Under the pieces are notes generated by a model. That model was not told the DNA's origin. It saw only the letters and a list, made by a program, of their open reading frames with translations, and made no database searches. Below, in pieces: positions 46,053 to 55,107 of a stretch of 64,000 bases of DNA. Source of the stretch: Sphingopyxis chilensis (GTDB taxonomy: Bacteria; Pseudomonadota; Alphaproteobacteria; Sphingomonadales; Sphingomonadaceae); contig NZ_CP142394.1 of the NCBI RefSeq assembly GCF_035930445.1, positions 2,823,501-2,887,500 on the forward strand, given 5' to 3'. Every line of letters begins with the position of its first letter. Position 1 is the first letter of the stretch. Both the position numbers and the translations under genes were made by a program.

Positions 46053-48506
46053 TCATTTCGCCGCCGCCGACGTGATCGCGATGTCGCCAAGCTGGTACAG
46101 CGGCTGCGAGTCGGCTGGTACCTCGATCACATAGCTGCCCGCGGGCTCGGTCAACCGCACCTGATAGGTCTTGCCCGGCCGCAAGCCCATGATAGCAAAT
46201 CGGCCCACCGAATTGGTAAAGAAAGGCTGGCTCGCAAAATCCTCATCGTCGGTCGACGAAATCGACCCCGCGACCAGCGACGCCGGCGTCCCGTCGATGC
46301 TGAGCACGCCATAGGCGGTCACATTGGCGTCGCTGCCCACGGTGATATTATAGCCGCTGCGATACGGGGGCTCGACGGTGTCGATACCGCTGCCGATGTC
46401 GTAGCCGGCAGGGCCGTTGATCAGATCATAGGTCACATTCTGCCTCGTATAGGATTGCAGGCGCGAACCCAGCGCGGGGCCGAGCGTTCCGCTGAGCGCG
46501 TCGAACCGCTTGTCCTGGATCGACCGGCCGAGCACGACCTGGCCCGGTTCCGCGGTTTCGTGCGGTTTGGCGATGACGAAACTGTCGTTGATCGGGCGCC
46601 CGATCGCCACGTCGCCGCCGGCGATGGCGATCGACGAGCCGAGCTGGAGGCGCGCCTGCTGGCGCTCGTCGATGTCGCCAAAGCCGGAACCACCCGTCGT
46701 CACCGAGCCGCGCGCATAGAAACGATTGCCGACATAATTGGCGATCGCATCGATCGAGGCGTCGTTCCGCGACCGGCGGACGCCGAGGTCGTAACCGAAG
46801 GATCCGACCCGATCCTCATAGCTGCGCGTCACAAAGGCGCGCGCGGTTTCGCGGCGGCTGTTGTAATTGGCCTCGGCGCGCGTGCGGCCGCCCAGCGGCA
46901 CCGTGATGCCCAGCCGGACGCCGAAGCGGTTCTCGTTCAGCCCCTTGCCATATTCGACGCCCGCCGTGATGCGGAACCTTTGCGTGCGATGGATGACGTC
47001 GGCATAGACGCTATGGGTGCTGTTGAACCCCGGCCGGTGAAACCAGTTCGCACCCGTGACCAGCGTGGTCCGTTCGCTGAGGCTTTGTGAATAATTTGCG
47101 GTCACGTTCAGCGTTTCGAACCGGTCGCCGGCGATCGCGTCGGTCAGAGTCTGAAAGCGGTCGCTGCGATAATCGGCGCTGACCGACAATTGCCGCCCCT
47201 GCGTCCCCCTGCCGACCTGAAGGCTGTACGCGCCGCGCAGCGAATAGCCGAAATCATCGCCCGTGCTGATGGCACCGGAAAATTCGATGCGGCCCGGAAT
47301 ATTCCGCGGTGACACGACGACTTCGGCACCCGCGACCTGGATGTCCTCCGACAATTGCAGCGCGCCGCCGAGCAACAGGCGGTTGCTCATGCCGCGGCGA
47401 TAATAGCCCGAAAAGGCTGGCAAACCGCCATATTTGGGTGAGGCTTCGAACGCCTTCGCGACAAAGCCGATGCCCGCGCTATATTCCTCTTCGCCCGATC
47501 CCAGGTCGACCGGATCGAAAAAGGGATCGAACGAGGCGAGCTGCCGCCGGCCAGTCACATCGGTGACGAACAACTGCGCGTTGCGGCCGCCATATTGGGA
47601 GGTCAGTTGCGACAGGTCATAGGGGCCCGCCGCCAGTTGCAAGGTCTGGACCTGCTGGCCGTCGATGATCACTTCGACCGTCGCGTCGCGATCGAGCAAT
47701 ATCTGCTGGCTGCCCAATTGCGCGACGGGACCGATGCCCGAAAACACCCGCCGGCCCTTTTCGACGGCGACGCCGCCGAGCAGCGCGCCCGACATCACGG
47801 GAATACCCGACAATTGCAGGTCGCCCGCGCTCCAGCGGCGCAGCTTGTCGATCTCGTCATAGACCGCGCGCGCCGAGCGGCGATAGAAACCGCCCTGCCC
47901 GCCCGTGATCGCCTTGTCATATCCGCCGTCGAATTCGACCACGACGCCCTTGAAGCGCGCGGCGCCGAATACCAGGACGCCCGGATCCTCGAACGTCTCG
48001 AAATCTTCGAGGCGAAAATCGCCGACGACGTTCAGATAGGCGCTGAAATCCTCGGGCTGCTGCGTCACCGGCACACGGCTCTCGGTAATCACCGGGCCCA
48101 GCGTCTGCACCGCAGCGAGATTGGCGTCGATCCGTTCGACCGCGACTTCGAGCAGCGACGGGTTATATCGGAGGATGATCCCCGCGGCTTCCAGCTCTTC
48201 GGGGGTCAGAAAGGCCGATCCGGTGAACGATGCGCTCAGCGTTTCGGCTCCGGAGGGCGTGAGATAAGGCGCGAGTCGTTCGAGCAGCGACGCGCGCTCG
48301 AAGCGTATCCGGCCGTCGGAGGTCACTTCGGCGAAGATATCGCCGCTCAGCTGCCCGTTGCGAACGAGCGGCAGCTGCAGCTGCGTCCAGCGCTGCGCCG
48401 CGGCTGCGGGAGGCGGAGGCGGCCCCTGATCCTGCATCGCAGCATAGGCATAGGGCGACTGAAGCGCCACCAACGCCAATGTGATGCGTGAACAATAGCG
48501 TATCAA
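46053..48506 (-). CDS. Outer-membrane fimbrial usher
   Basis: The 817-residue protein has a signal peptide, a periplasmic N-terminal domain, a long beta-barrel region with a plug, and C-terminal domains, the last with VGRFAIMGLRPGKTYQVRLTE, a carboxypeptidase-regulatory-like fold. Motifs such as VEVIIDGQQVQTLQLAAGPYDL fit FimD-type ushers. It assembles pilins delivered by the chaperone. The start is a TTG at 48506, ten bases after AGGGGGG; the longer frame to 48650 has no signal peptide at its start. It is shorter than classical FimD and more like the Csu/sigma type. Confidence 0.88.
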   Translation of the reverse strand: MIRYCSRITLALVALQSPYAYAAMQDQGPPPPPAAAAQRWTQLQLPLVRNGQLSGDIFAEVTSDGRIRFERASLLERLAPYLTPSGAETLSASFTGSAFLTPEELEAAGIILRYNPSLLEVAVERIDANLAAVQTLGPVITESRVPVTQQPEDFSAYLNVVGDFRLEDFETFEDPGVLVFGAARFKGVVVEFDGGYDKAITGGQGGFYRRSARAVYDEIDKLRRWSAGDLQLSGIPVMSGALLGGVAVEKGRRVFSGIGPVAQLGSQQILLDRDATVEVIIDGQQVQTLQLAAGPYDLSQLTSQYGGRNAQLFVTDVTGRRQLASFDPFFDPVDLGSGEEEYSAGIGFVAKAFEASPKYGGLPAFSGYYRRGMSNRLLLGGALQLSEDIQVAGAEVVVSPRNIPGRIEFSGAISTGDDFGYSLRGAYSLQVGRGTQGRQLSVSADYRSDRFQTLTDAIAGDRFETLNVTANYSQSLSERTTLVTGANWFHRPGFNSTHSVYADVIHRTQRFRITAGVEYGKGLNENRFGVRLGITVPLGGRTRAEANYNSRRETARAFVTRSYEDRVGSFGYDLGVRRSRNDASIDAIANYVGNRFYARGSVTTGGSGFGDIDERQQARLQLGSSIAIAGGDVAIGRPINDSFVIAKPHETAEPGQVVLGRSIQDKRFDALSGTLGPALGSRLQSYTRQNVTYDLINGPAGYDIGSGIDTVEPPYRSGYNITVGSDANVTAYGVLSIDGTPASLVAGSISSTDDEDFASQPFFTNSVGRFAIMGLRPGKTYQVRLTEPAGSYVIEVPADSQPLYQLGDIAITSAAAK

Positions 48507-48543
48507 TTGAAGCCCCCCTGAACCTGCCCCGCGTCGCCCCCGA

Positions 48544-49338
48544 CTAGTCCTCGAGCGTGACGCTGACGCCCTCCTCGCGCAGCGGTTCGTCGACCGGAAC
48601 GAAGAAGATGCGCGCCCCACCGGGCGGCACCAGGCCAAAGCCGACCGCATCGCTCATCCGGCTCGGCGTGCGCGATTCGGAAAAGGGCGTGCCGTCCTCG
48701 CGCGTCGCGTTGATCGTCCACCCGGTGCGCCCGGCTGCGAAGTAACGCGTGCCGCGATTTTCGATGCGCACCTCGATCCCGCGTTCGGTGACGGTCTTCG
48801 GCTTCTGTTCCTCGACCGGCAGCCGCTCGTCGGGCGGGACCACCGTTTCGCGGACGAGCGCCTTGGCCGAGGTGACGACGGGCTCGGGCTTGGTGCCTTC
48901 GGGCACGACGTTGACGAGCACGTTGAAGCGCATCACGACCTGGATCCGCGAAACCGTCGAATCGAGTTCGACCGGGATCTGGCTGACCGCGGCATAATAG
49001 ATTTCGGATTTGGCGAGTGGTTCGCTCGGCAGATACTGGATACGGAAAACCTGCTGCGCGTTCGGCCCGATCACAACCTGCGGCGGAAAGACGACGAATT
49101 TCTCGTCGGCCGGGGTGAGCGTCAATTCGCCCGCCTCGTTCACGTCGCCGCGGAACATCCGCAGCTCGACCGGCAGCGTGCGGTCTTCGGAGTTCGTGAC
49201 CTCGATGCGCGCGGTCGAACCGCGACCCGCCGGGGTCATTTCGACCGTCATCGGCGTCACCCGGGCGGCCTCGGCGGGGCTGACGCTCACGGCCAAGGTT
49301 GCGGCGGCGAGCGCCAGCATCAAAGATTTGCGGAACAA
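48544..49338 (-). CDS. Periplasmic pilus assembly chaperone
   Basis: The 264-residue protein has a signal peptide (FRKSLMLALAAATLAVSVSPAEA) and two immunoglobulin-like domains: RVTPMTVEMTPAGRGSTARIEVTN, the strand FVVFPPQVVIGPNAQQVFRIQYLP, and a second domain with IEVRIENRGTRYFAAGRTGW. It is a PapD-like chaperone that donates a strand to pilin subunits. Starts with TTG at 49338, seven bases after a G-rich site (GGGGGGA); other TTG codons lie at 49344 and 49371. It lies between the pilins and the usher. Confidence 0.9.
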   Translation of the reverse strand: MFRKSLMLALAAATLAVSVSPAEAARVTPMTVEMTPAGRGSTARIEVTNSEDRTLPVELRMFRGDVNEAGELTLTPADEKFVVFPPQVVIGPNAQQVFRIQYLPSEPLAKSEIYYAAVSQIPVELDSTVSRIQVVMRFNVLVNVVPEGTKPEPVVTSAKALVRETVVPPDERLPVEEQKPKTVTERGIEVRIENRGTRYFAAGRTGWTINATREDGTPFSESRTPSRMSDAVGFGLVPPGGARIFFVPVDEPLREEGVSVTLED

Positions 49339-49385
49339 GGCCAATCCCCCCCGGGTCGCTTGCAGAAACAATCGCTACAGACTGA

Positions 49386-49410
49386 AAGGGGGAGCCTTAA
49401 GCTCCCCCTT
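49386..49410 (-). terminator. Intercistronic hairpin between pilin and chaperone genes
   Basis: AAGGGGGAGC (49386-49395) and GCTCCCCCTT (49401-49410) form a perfect 10-bp stem with a 5-base loop, followed on the minus strand by TTTC only. A weak or partial terminator or mRNA-stabilising structure is more likely than full termination. Confidence 0.65.
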
Positions 49411-49433
49411 CCGCATCTGCTTAACGAATCCCG

Positions 49434-49985
49434 TCAGATCGTCGTCACGGTGACCGTGACGGTGTCCTGATATTCGCCCGCCAGCGGACGGGCATCGGTG
49501 TTTTCGTTGGCACGAACGCGCGCGCGCAGTTCGACCTGGCGATGGATCGCGCCGCGGATCGTGTTTTGGCCGGTCGAACCGTTGGCCGAATTATGCTCCG
49601 GGCCAGCGCCGCCGTTAAAATAGTTCAGCGCACGGACCGAATAGTTGATCGTGTCCTTGAAGCCGGCATCGTCGCCCGCCTGCACGGTGCGCGTCTGGTT
49701 CTTCAGCACGCCGAGGTCGGCGTCGATCAGCATGCGGTTGCTCTCGTTGCAGCTGACCCAGAACGGGCTGGTTTCGTCGGCCGACGTGTCATTGATGAGC
49801 AGCGCGCCCGAGCCTGCGGTCGTGTCGATCGACAGCGTACCGAGGTCGATGTCGCTGATGCCTTCCATCGTGCAGGTTTCGGCGACGTTGCCGTTGATGT
49901 CGAACGATTCGCTGTCCGAATCGGCAGCGAAAGCGGGCGTCGCGACGAGCATGGCGCCGAGCGAAGCGATCAGAAGCTTGTTCAT
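49434..49985 (-). CDS. Major pilin subunit, copy 1
   Basis: The 183-residue protein has a signal peptide (MNKLLIASLGAMLVATPAFA) and a pilin-like beta-sandwich with two cysteines (ETCTMEGI and VSCNESNR), a conserved central part (GDDAGFKDTINYSVRALNYF) and the C-terminal strand TVTVTVTTI. It is a tandem paralogue of the next upstream gene, sharing long blocks such as SDSESFDIN and NVAETCTMEGISDI. Chaperone-usher pilus rod subunit is the likely role. Confidence 0.87.
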   Translation of the reverse strand: MNKLLIASLGAMLVATPAFAADSDSESFDINGNVAETCTMEGISDIDLGTLSIDTTAGSGALLINDTSADETSPFWVSCNESNRMLIDADLGVLKNQTRTVQAGDDAGFKDTINYSVRALNYFNGGAGPEHNSANGSTGQNTIRGAIHRQVELRARVRANENTDARPLAGEYQDTVTVTVTTI

Positions 49986-50036
49986 GGGGTAATTCTCCAG
50001 GCGGTCGGATCCCGAACATCGCGATCCGCAAAGAAA

Positions 50037-50063
50037 CAGGGGAAGGGCGGAGCCCTTCCCCTG
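50037..50063 (-). terminator. Intercistronic hairpin after pilin copy 2
   Basis: CAGGGGAAGGGC (50037-50048) and GCCCTTCCCCTG (50052-50063) form a perfect 12-bp stem, followed on the minus strand by TTTCTTTG. It lies ten bases after the pilin 2 stop codon and would lower read-through into the following pilin gene. Confidence 0.75.
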
Positions 50064-50072
50064 CGATCAGGA

Positions 50073-50624
50073 TCAGATCGTCGTGACGGTAACCGTCACG
50101 GTGTCCTTGTAGGTGCCGGCCAGCGGACGGGCATCGAGGTTGCCGAGGAACGTCACCGCAGCACCCATGTCGATCTTGCGATGGATCGCGCCGCGGCTCT
50201 GGTTCTGGAGCAGCGGGCCGAGGATGCTGTTGAACGACGGCTGCAGGAAGCCGTTGCGATAGTTCAGGGCAGCGACCGAATAGTTGATCGTGTCCTTGAA
50301 GCCGGCGTCATCGCCCGGCTGCAGGGTACGGGTCTGGTTCTTCAGCTTGCCGAGCGTCGGAACGATCGACATGCGGTTGCTTTCGTTGCAGCTCAGCCAG
50401 AATTCGCCGGCGTTGTCGGCCGACGCGCCATTCAGGAACAGCGCATTGCTGCCGGCGTTGGTGTTGATCGACAGCGTACCGAGTTCGATATCGCTGATGC
50501 CTTCCATCGTGCAGGTTTCAGCAACATTCGCATTGATGTCGAACGATTCCGAATCCGAGTCCGCAGCGAAAGCAGGCGTCGAAAGCATGGCCGACAGTGC
50601 GGCCACGGCAAAAAGCTTCTTCAT
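50073..50624 (-). CDS. Major pilin subunit, copy 2 (first gene of the pilus operon)
   Basis: The 183-residue protein has a signal peptide (MKKLFAVAALSAMLSTPAFA) and the same architecture and length as the second copy at 49434: two cysteines, GDDAGFKDTINYSV and the end TVTVTVTTI. The variable middle (ALNYRNGFLQPSFNSILGPLLQ) differs from copy 1. Start at 50624. As the first gene, followed by a terminator-like hairpin, it is probably the most abundant subunit. Confidence 0.87.
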   Translation of the reverse strand: MKKLFAVAALSAMLSTPAFAADSDSESFDINANVAETCTMEGISDIELGTLSINTNAGSNALFLNGASADNAGEFWLSCNESNRMSIVPTLGKLKNQTRTLQPGDDAGFKDTINYSVAALNYRNGFLQPSFNSILGPLLQNQSRGAIHRKIDMGAAVTFLGNLDARPLAGTYKDTVTVTVTTI

Positions 50625-50639
50625 GGTAATTCCCCTCAT

Positions 50640-51360
50640 TCAGACTGGTCATGTCATCAGAAGCGAAAGGCGCCGGCGACGGCGCCCTGCTCGCTCCCCC
50701 AACCGCCGAGAAGGCTCTTCAGCCTGCGACTCGTCCCCTGCGGTTAACAACTAATTAAACTAGCTGCGCGGCAGCGCAACCGTTTATGATTGGTTAAAAC
50801 ATTAAAGATGCTCCGGATTTCCGGAACAGCCAGCCCGAACCTCGACCGTATGAAACAAGTTTAAAGTTTACATTCTTAGCGGAAGCGGTGAGAATATCGG
50901 GCAAAATAGCGCGATTATAAAAGCTTAGTGCCCTACGGTTTCACCGGGGCATCTCCAGGTCGCCTCGCGGGAGACGAACGCCGCGCCACCACCCCTCGAT
51001 CTCGCGGAACCGCGCTTTTGACCGAACTGTATCGAAATCGAACAGTCGGAAAGCCAGTTATTGGCCCTCCTGAGCACGCACGGCGTCGAGAAAAAACATA
51101 TTTTATAACATATGTTTATTGAAAGAGGGCGCGCCCGGATGAGCGGTGCGCGCCATTCGCGGTCCGACTCGCTCCCACACATCGCACGCAGGACCGCGCC
51201 GATTGCCGAGGAGCGCGATCAGGAGGGAATTTTCGCCATCGCGGCGTTGAACTATGCAATTAACTTATCATTTGGTCGCGATGGCCGCCGGCAACCCGCA
51301 AACATGCCTCGGCGCAGCGCAAGCTGCCGACTTGCGACAGCGAAAAGGGATGGAGGCCGT
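50640..51360. other. 720-base gene-free region upstream of the pilus operon
   Basis: No convincing coding sequence is present; three short open frames (50925-51182, 50928-51122 and 51112-51375) have compositions unlike real proteins here. The part from 50745 to 50920 is AT-rich for this genome (for example ACTAATTAAACTAG and TTTAAAGTTTACATTC) and probably holds the minus-strand promoter and regulator sites of the pilus operon. An inverted repeat lies at 51094-51117. Confidence 0.6.
51094..51117. promoter_or_regulatory. AT-rich inverted repeat in the pilus upstream region
   Basis: AAACATAT (51094-51101), eight bases, and ATATGTTT (51110-51117) form a perfect 8+8+8 inverted repeat in an otherwise GC-rich sequence. 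It could be a regulator binding site. It is 470 bases from the first pilin gene and about 240 bases from the end of queA. Confidence 0.45.
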
Positions 51361-52425
51361 CTATGGGCCCGGTAGCAACAGGCTCGCATCGCCATAGCTG
51401 TAGAAGCGATAGCCGCCCTTGATCGCGTGGGCATAGGCCGCCTGCATCGTCTCCAATCCCATCAGCGCGCTGACCAGCATGAACAAGGTCGATCGCGGCA
51501 GGTGGAAGTTGGTCATCAGGCCGTCGATCGCCTTGAAGCGATAACCCGGCGTGATGAAGATGGCGGTATCGCCCGCGAAAGGCGCGATCGTGCCGTCGTC
51601 GTTCGCCGCGCTTTCGAGCAGGCGCAGGCTCGTTGTCCCGACCGCGATCACCCGGCCGCCAGCCGCGCGCACGGCGTTGAGCCGCGCGGCCGTGTCGGGT
51701 TCGATCCGTCCCCATTCGGCGTGCATGACATGGTCTTTGGTGTCGTCGGCCTTCACCGGCAGGAAGGTGCCCGCGCCGACGTGGAGCGTCAGCGTCTCGG
51801 TCGCGACTCCCGCCGCCGTCAGCGCATCCAGCAGCCCGGGCGTAAAGTGCAGCGCCGCGGTCGGCGCCGCGACCGCGCCGTCCTCGCGCGCGAACATCGT
51901 CTGATAGTCGCTGCGGTCATCGGCATCGGTCGCGCGCTTGCCCGCGATATAGGGGGGCAGCGGCATCGTGCCCGCGCGTTCGAGCAGCAGTTCGACGGGC
52001 TCGTCGCCGGCGAAGGCGAGAATGAAACTGCCGTCGGCCAGCCGCTCCTCGGCGACCGCCTCGACGCCTGCGCCGAAATCGACCGTCTCGCCGACGCGCA
52101 GCCGCTTGGCGTTGCGCACGAACGCCTGCCAGCGGCGCAGGTCGATACGCTTGTGGAGCGTGGCGCCGATTTTTGCCCCCGGCGCGCTCTGCGCGCCGTC
52201 CTCGTCACGGGCGCCGCGCCGTCCCTCGAGCTGCGCCGGGATGACGCGCGTATCGTTGAAGACGAGGCAGTCGCCAGGGCGAAGCCATTGCGGCAGGTCG
52301 CGCACGCCGGCATCGACGATTTCACCGCCATCGACCACCAGCATCCGCGCCGCATCGCGCGGCCGCGCGGGACGCAGCGCGATGCGCTCATTGGGAAGAT
52401 CGAAATCGAAGGCGTCGACGCGCAT
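51361..52425 (-). CDS. queA: S-adenosylmethionine:tRNA ribosyltransferase-isomerase
   Basis: The 354-residue protein matches Que[67 protein letters not shown], and [22 protein letters not shown]. It adds the cyclopentane-diol moiety of queuosine from SAM to preQ1-tRNA, after Tgt. It follows the peptidyl-prolyl isomerase gene by 24 bases on the same strand. Complete. Confidence 0.97.
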   Translation of the reverse strand: MRVDAFDFDLPNERIALRPARPRDAARMLVVDGGEIVDAGVRDLPQWLRPGDCLVFNDTRVIPAQLEGRRGARDEDGAQSAPGAKIGATLHKRIDLRRWQAFVRNAKRLRVGETVDFGAGVEAVAEERLADGSFILAFAGDEPVELLLERAGTMPLPPYIAGKRATDADDRSDYQTMFAREDGAVAAPTAALHFTPGLLDALTAAGVATETLTLHVGAGTFLPVKADDTKDHVMHAEWGRIEPDTAARLNAVRAAGGRVIAVGTTSLRLLESAANDDGTIAPFAGDTAIFITPGYRFKAIDGLMTNFHLPRSTLFMLVSALMGLETMQAAYAHAIKGGYRFYSYGDASLLLPGP

Positions 52426-52449
52426 GAGGGTTCGCGCGCCTCCCGGGGG

Positions 52450-53250
52450 TTACTGGCCGATGGGCGCGTTGAGCTCGTCGGCCGTCACGGTGGGCACCAC
52501 GGTCGGCGCGGGCACGGTCTCGGTCAGCATCGATGCGGGCGGCACCGGCTTGTTGTCGGCGGCGACCGACACCTGGACCATGCGCGACATCACTTCGGGC
52601 GGCTCGCCCTTATGGATCGCGTCGATATATTGCATCCCCGACACGACGCGGCCGAAGGCAGTGTAGCGTCGGTCGAGCGAGAAGCGCGGCTGGAGCATGA
52701 TGAAGAACTGGCTGTTCGCGCTGTCCTCGCTCTGCGCGCGCGCCATCGACAGGGTGCCGCGCAGGTGCGGGGTGGGGTTGAATTCGGCCTTGAGGTCGGG
52801 AAGCTGCGACCCGCCCTGCCCCGTCGCGGTCGGATCGCCCGTCTGCGCCATGAAGCCGTCGATGACGCGATGGAACTTGATCCCGTCGTAAAATCCCGCG
52901 CGCGCCAGTTGCTTGACGCGCTCGACATGGTTCGGCGCGACATTGGGATAGAGCTGGATCACCACCCGCCCGCCTGTCGAGAGGTCAAGGTTGAGCATAT
53001 ATTCGGGGACGCCCATATATTGGTCGGCCGGCATCGCCGGCACCGCGGGCGTCTCTGCCGCGGGCGTCGCGTCGGTCGCCTCCGCCGCTGGAGCGGGCGT
53101 TTCCACCGGTGCCGGCGTGTCCGCCGGCGGCACCGGCTGGCTGCTTTCGGGGTTCGGCGAGGGTGCGGACGGCACCTCCTGCGCGACGGCGACCGTCGCG
53201 AGACCGAACGCCATCGCCGTCAAAACCAAGGGGCGGAAGGAAGATTTCAT
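52450..53250 (-). CDS. Exported cyclophilin-type peptidyl-prolyl isomerase
   Basis: The 266-residue protein has a signal peptide (MKSSFRPLVLTAMAFGLATVAVAQ), a Pro/Ala/Glu-rich linker (about 25-75), a cyclophilin domain with FYDGIKFHRVIDGFMAQTGDP and NSQFFIML, and a short C-terminal tail. It catalyses prolyl cis-trans isomerisation, probably in the periplasm. Start at 53250; the longer frame has a non-signal N-terminus. It stands between coaD and queA. Confidence 0.93.
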   Translation of the reverse strand: MKSSFRPLVLTAMAFGLATVAVAQEVPSAPSPNPESSQPVPPADTPAPVETPAPAAEATDATPAAETPAVPAMPADQYMGVPEYMLNLDLSTGGRVVIQLYPNVAPNHVERVKQLARAGFYDGIKFHRVIDGFMAQTGDPTATGQGGSQLPDLKAEFNPTPHLRGTLSMARAQSEDSANSQFFIMLQPRFSLDRRYTAFGRVVSGMQYIDAIHKGEPPEVMSRMVQVSVAADNKPVPPASMLTETVPAPTVVPTVTADELNAPIGQ

Positions 53251-53337
53251 GCTGGATCGGCCTCTGATAACTAAACAGGATTTGCGCCCCGACTGGCGCG
53301 CCCTAGCGGGAAAAAGCTGAACGCTCAATGATCGGTG

Positions 53338-53844
53338 TCAACGCTCGCCCTGAAGCAGCCCCCGCTCGGCGATGCGGCCGACCACCGCCTCGCGCACCGC
53401 GGGCGTCACGAATTTCCGGATGTCGCCGCCAAAGATCGCGATTTCCTTGACCAGCCGCGACGCGATCGGCTGCAACCCGACGTCGGCCATCAGGAACACC
53501 GTCTCGATGCGGTCGTTCAATTGCTGGTTCATCCCCGCCATCTGATATTCATATTCGAAGTCGGCGACCGCGCGCAGCCCGCGAACGATGACGGTCGCGC
53601 CCTCGCGCTCCGCAAAGTCCATCAACAGCGAGTTGAACCCGACGACGCGGATATCGCCCTCGATCGACGCGACTTCGGCCTTCACCATCGCGATCCGTTC
53701 GTCGTCGTCGAACATCGGCGATTTGGTGATGTTCGTCGTCACCCCGATGACCAGCCGGTCGACCAGCTTCGCGCCGCGACGGATGATGTCCATATGGCCG
53801 AGCGTGATCGGATCGAACGTGCCCGGATAAACCCCCACCCGCAT
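53338..53844 (-). CDS. coaD: Phosphopantetheine adenylyltransferase
   Basis: The 168-residue protein is a complete CoaD: MRVGVYPGTFDPITLGHMDII with the nucleotidyltransferase TxGH motif, then GFNSLLMDFAE and IVRGLRAVADFEYE. It makes dephospho-CoA. Its start codon shares one base with the ispA stop. A larger open frame covering it and the ispA region is an artefact of the overlap. Confidence 0.96.
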   Translation of the reverse strand: MRVGVYPGTFDPITLGHMDIIRRGAKLVDRLVIGVTTNITKSPMFDDDERIAMVKAEVASIEGDIRVVGFNSLLMDFAEREGATVIVRGLRAVADFEYEYQMAGMNQQLNDRIETVFLMADVGLQPIASRLVKEIAIFGGDIRKFVTPAVREAVVGRIAERGLLQGER

Positions 53845-54764
53845 CAACGGTCCCTTTCCACGACATAGCGCGCGATCGCGCGCAAAAGCGCCGCCTCTTC
53901 GCCAAAGCCGGCAAGATGCTGGATCGCCTGTTCGACGAGCAGCGTCGCCTGTTCGCGCGCGCGCTCCAGCCCCATCAGCGTCACGAACGTCGCCTTGCCC
54001 GCGGCGGCGTCCTTGTGCAGTGCCTTGCCCGCCAGCGCCTCGTCGCCTTCGACATCCATGATGTCGTCGGCGATCTGGAAGGCCAGCCCTATGTCGCGCG
54101 CATAGCCGCGCAAGGGGCGCCGCCCCTCGGGCGGGATGCGCGCCAGTATCGCACCCGCCTCGACCGAAAAGGCGATCAGCGCGCCGGTCTTGAGTTGCTG
54201 GAGCCGGGTCACCGTCGGCAGGTCGAAATCCGATGTTTCGGCGGCGAGATCCATCATCTGCCCGCCCGCCATGCCCGCCGGCCCCGCGGCGCGCGCAAGT
54301 TCGCAGCACAGCTCGCCGCGCACGAAGGGGTCGGCGCTGGTCGCCGGGTCGCACAGCCATTCGAAGGCGAGGGCATGGAGCGAATCGCCCGCGAGCACCG
54401 CGGTCGCCTCGTCGAACGCCTTGTGCACCGTCGGCTTGCCGCGGCGCATATCGTCATCGTCCATGCACGGCAAATCGTCGTGGATCAGCGAATAGACGTG
54501 CATCGCCTCGACCGCCGCGCCGACGCGCAGGGTCAGCGCGCGATCGACGTGGAACAGGTCGCCCGCGGCACGGACGAGCATCGGACGCAGCCGTTTCCCG
54601 CCGGCGATCGCGGCGTGGCGCATCGCTTCATAGAGCGGCCCGCGCGGATCGGCGGGCACCGCCAGCAACTGGTCGAACAGCCGGTCGATCCCCGCCACGA
54701 CCTCGGCCTGGGTCGAAAGCAGCAATTGCGTCTCCCGCGAAAGCTGGTCGTCGGCAAGCGCCAT
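53844..54764 (-). CDS. ispA: Polyprenyl (farnesyl) diphosphate synthase
   Basis: The 306-residue enzyme has the two aspartate-rich motifs, DDLPCMDDDDMRRGKPT and DDIMDVEGD, plus GGKRLRPMLVRA and KTGALIAFS. It condenses isopentenyl diphosphate to farnesyl diphosphate in the cytoplasm. It follows xseB, six bases upstream, on the same strand. Chain length specificity (C15 versus C20) is not determined here. Confidence 0.94.
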   Translation of the reverse strand: MALADDQLSRETQLLLSTQAEVVAGIDRLFDQLLAVPADPRGPLYEAMRHAAIAGGKRLRPMLVRAAGDLFHVDRALTLRVGAAVEAMHVYSLIHDDLPCMDDDDMRRGKPTVHKAFDEATAVLAGDSLHALAFEWLCDPATSADPFVRGELCCELARAAGPAGMAGGQMMDLAAETSDFDLPTVTRLQQLKTGALIAFSVEAGAILARIPPEGRRPLRGYARDIGLAFQIADDIMDVEGDEALAGKALHKDAAAGKATFVTLMGLERAREQATLLVEQAIQHLAGFGEEAALLRAIARYVVERDR

Positions 54765-54770
54765 CGCCGA

Positions 54771-55034
54771 TCAGCCTTCGCCGAAGGGAGTGGTTCCCGC
54801 GGGACGACCGTCTGCCCCCAGACTGACCTGTTCGATCCGCGCCTGCGCCGCGGCGAGCCGCGCTTCGCAATGGCCGCGTAGCGCATGGCCGCGCTCGTAA
54901 AGCATCACCGATTCCTCGAGACTGACGTCGCCGCTTTCGAGCCGCCGCACGATCGTTTCAAGCTCGCCCATCGCGGCTTCGAACGACAGCGAGGCGATGT
55001 CGGGAGCGGCAGCGGGTTCGGGGGTATCCGTCAT
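54771..55034 (-). CDS. xseB: Exodeoxyribonuclease VII small subunit
   Basis: The 87-residue protein has the XseB core [20 protein letters not shown] followed by [29 protein letters not shown]. It pairs with XseA to degrade single-stranded DNA. The first gene of xseB-ispA-coaD. A short polar N- and C-terminus surround the core. Confidence 0.94.
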   Translation of the reverse strand: MTDTPEPAAAPDIASLSFEAAMGELETIVRRLESGDVSLEESVMLYERGHALRGHCEARLAAAQARIEQVSLGADGRPAGTTPFGEG

Positions 55035-55107
55035 GTGCCCTGCTTTGGCCCCTTCGCCCCCTCGTGGTCAAGCTTGACGTGGTGATTTTGCCCTATAGCG
55101 TCGCGCC

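Noticed and set aside
40937..51360. A genomic island with phage-type integration
   Set aside because: No integrase, tRNA or flanking direct repeat was seen; the accessory block is supported only by gene content and the tgt-queA separation.
50925..51375. Three short open frames in the pilus upstream region
   Set aside because: No ribosome sites, no signal peptide or domain, and Arg/Ser-rich or mixed composition unlike real genes here.
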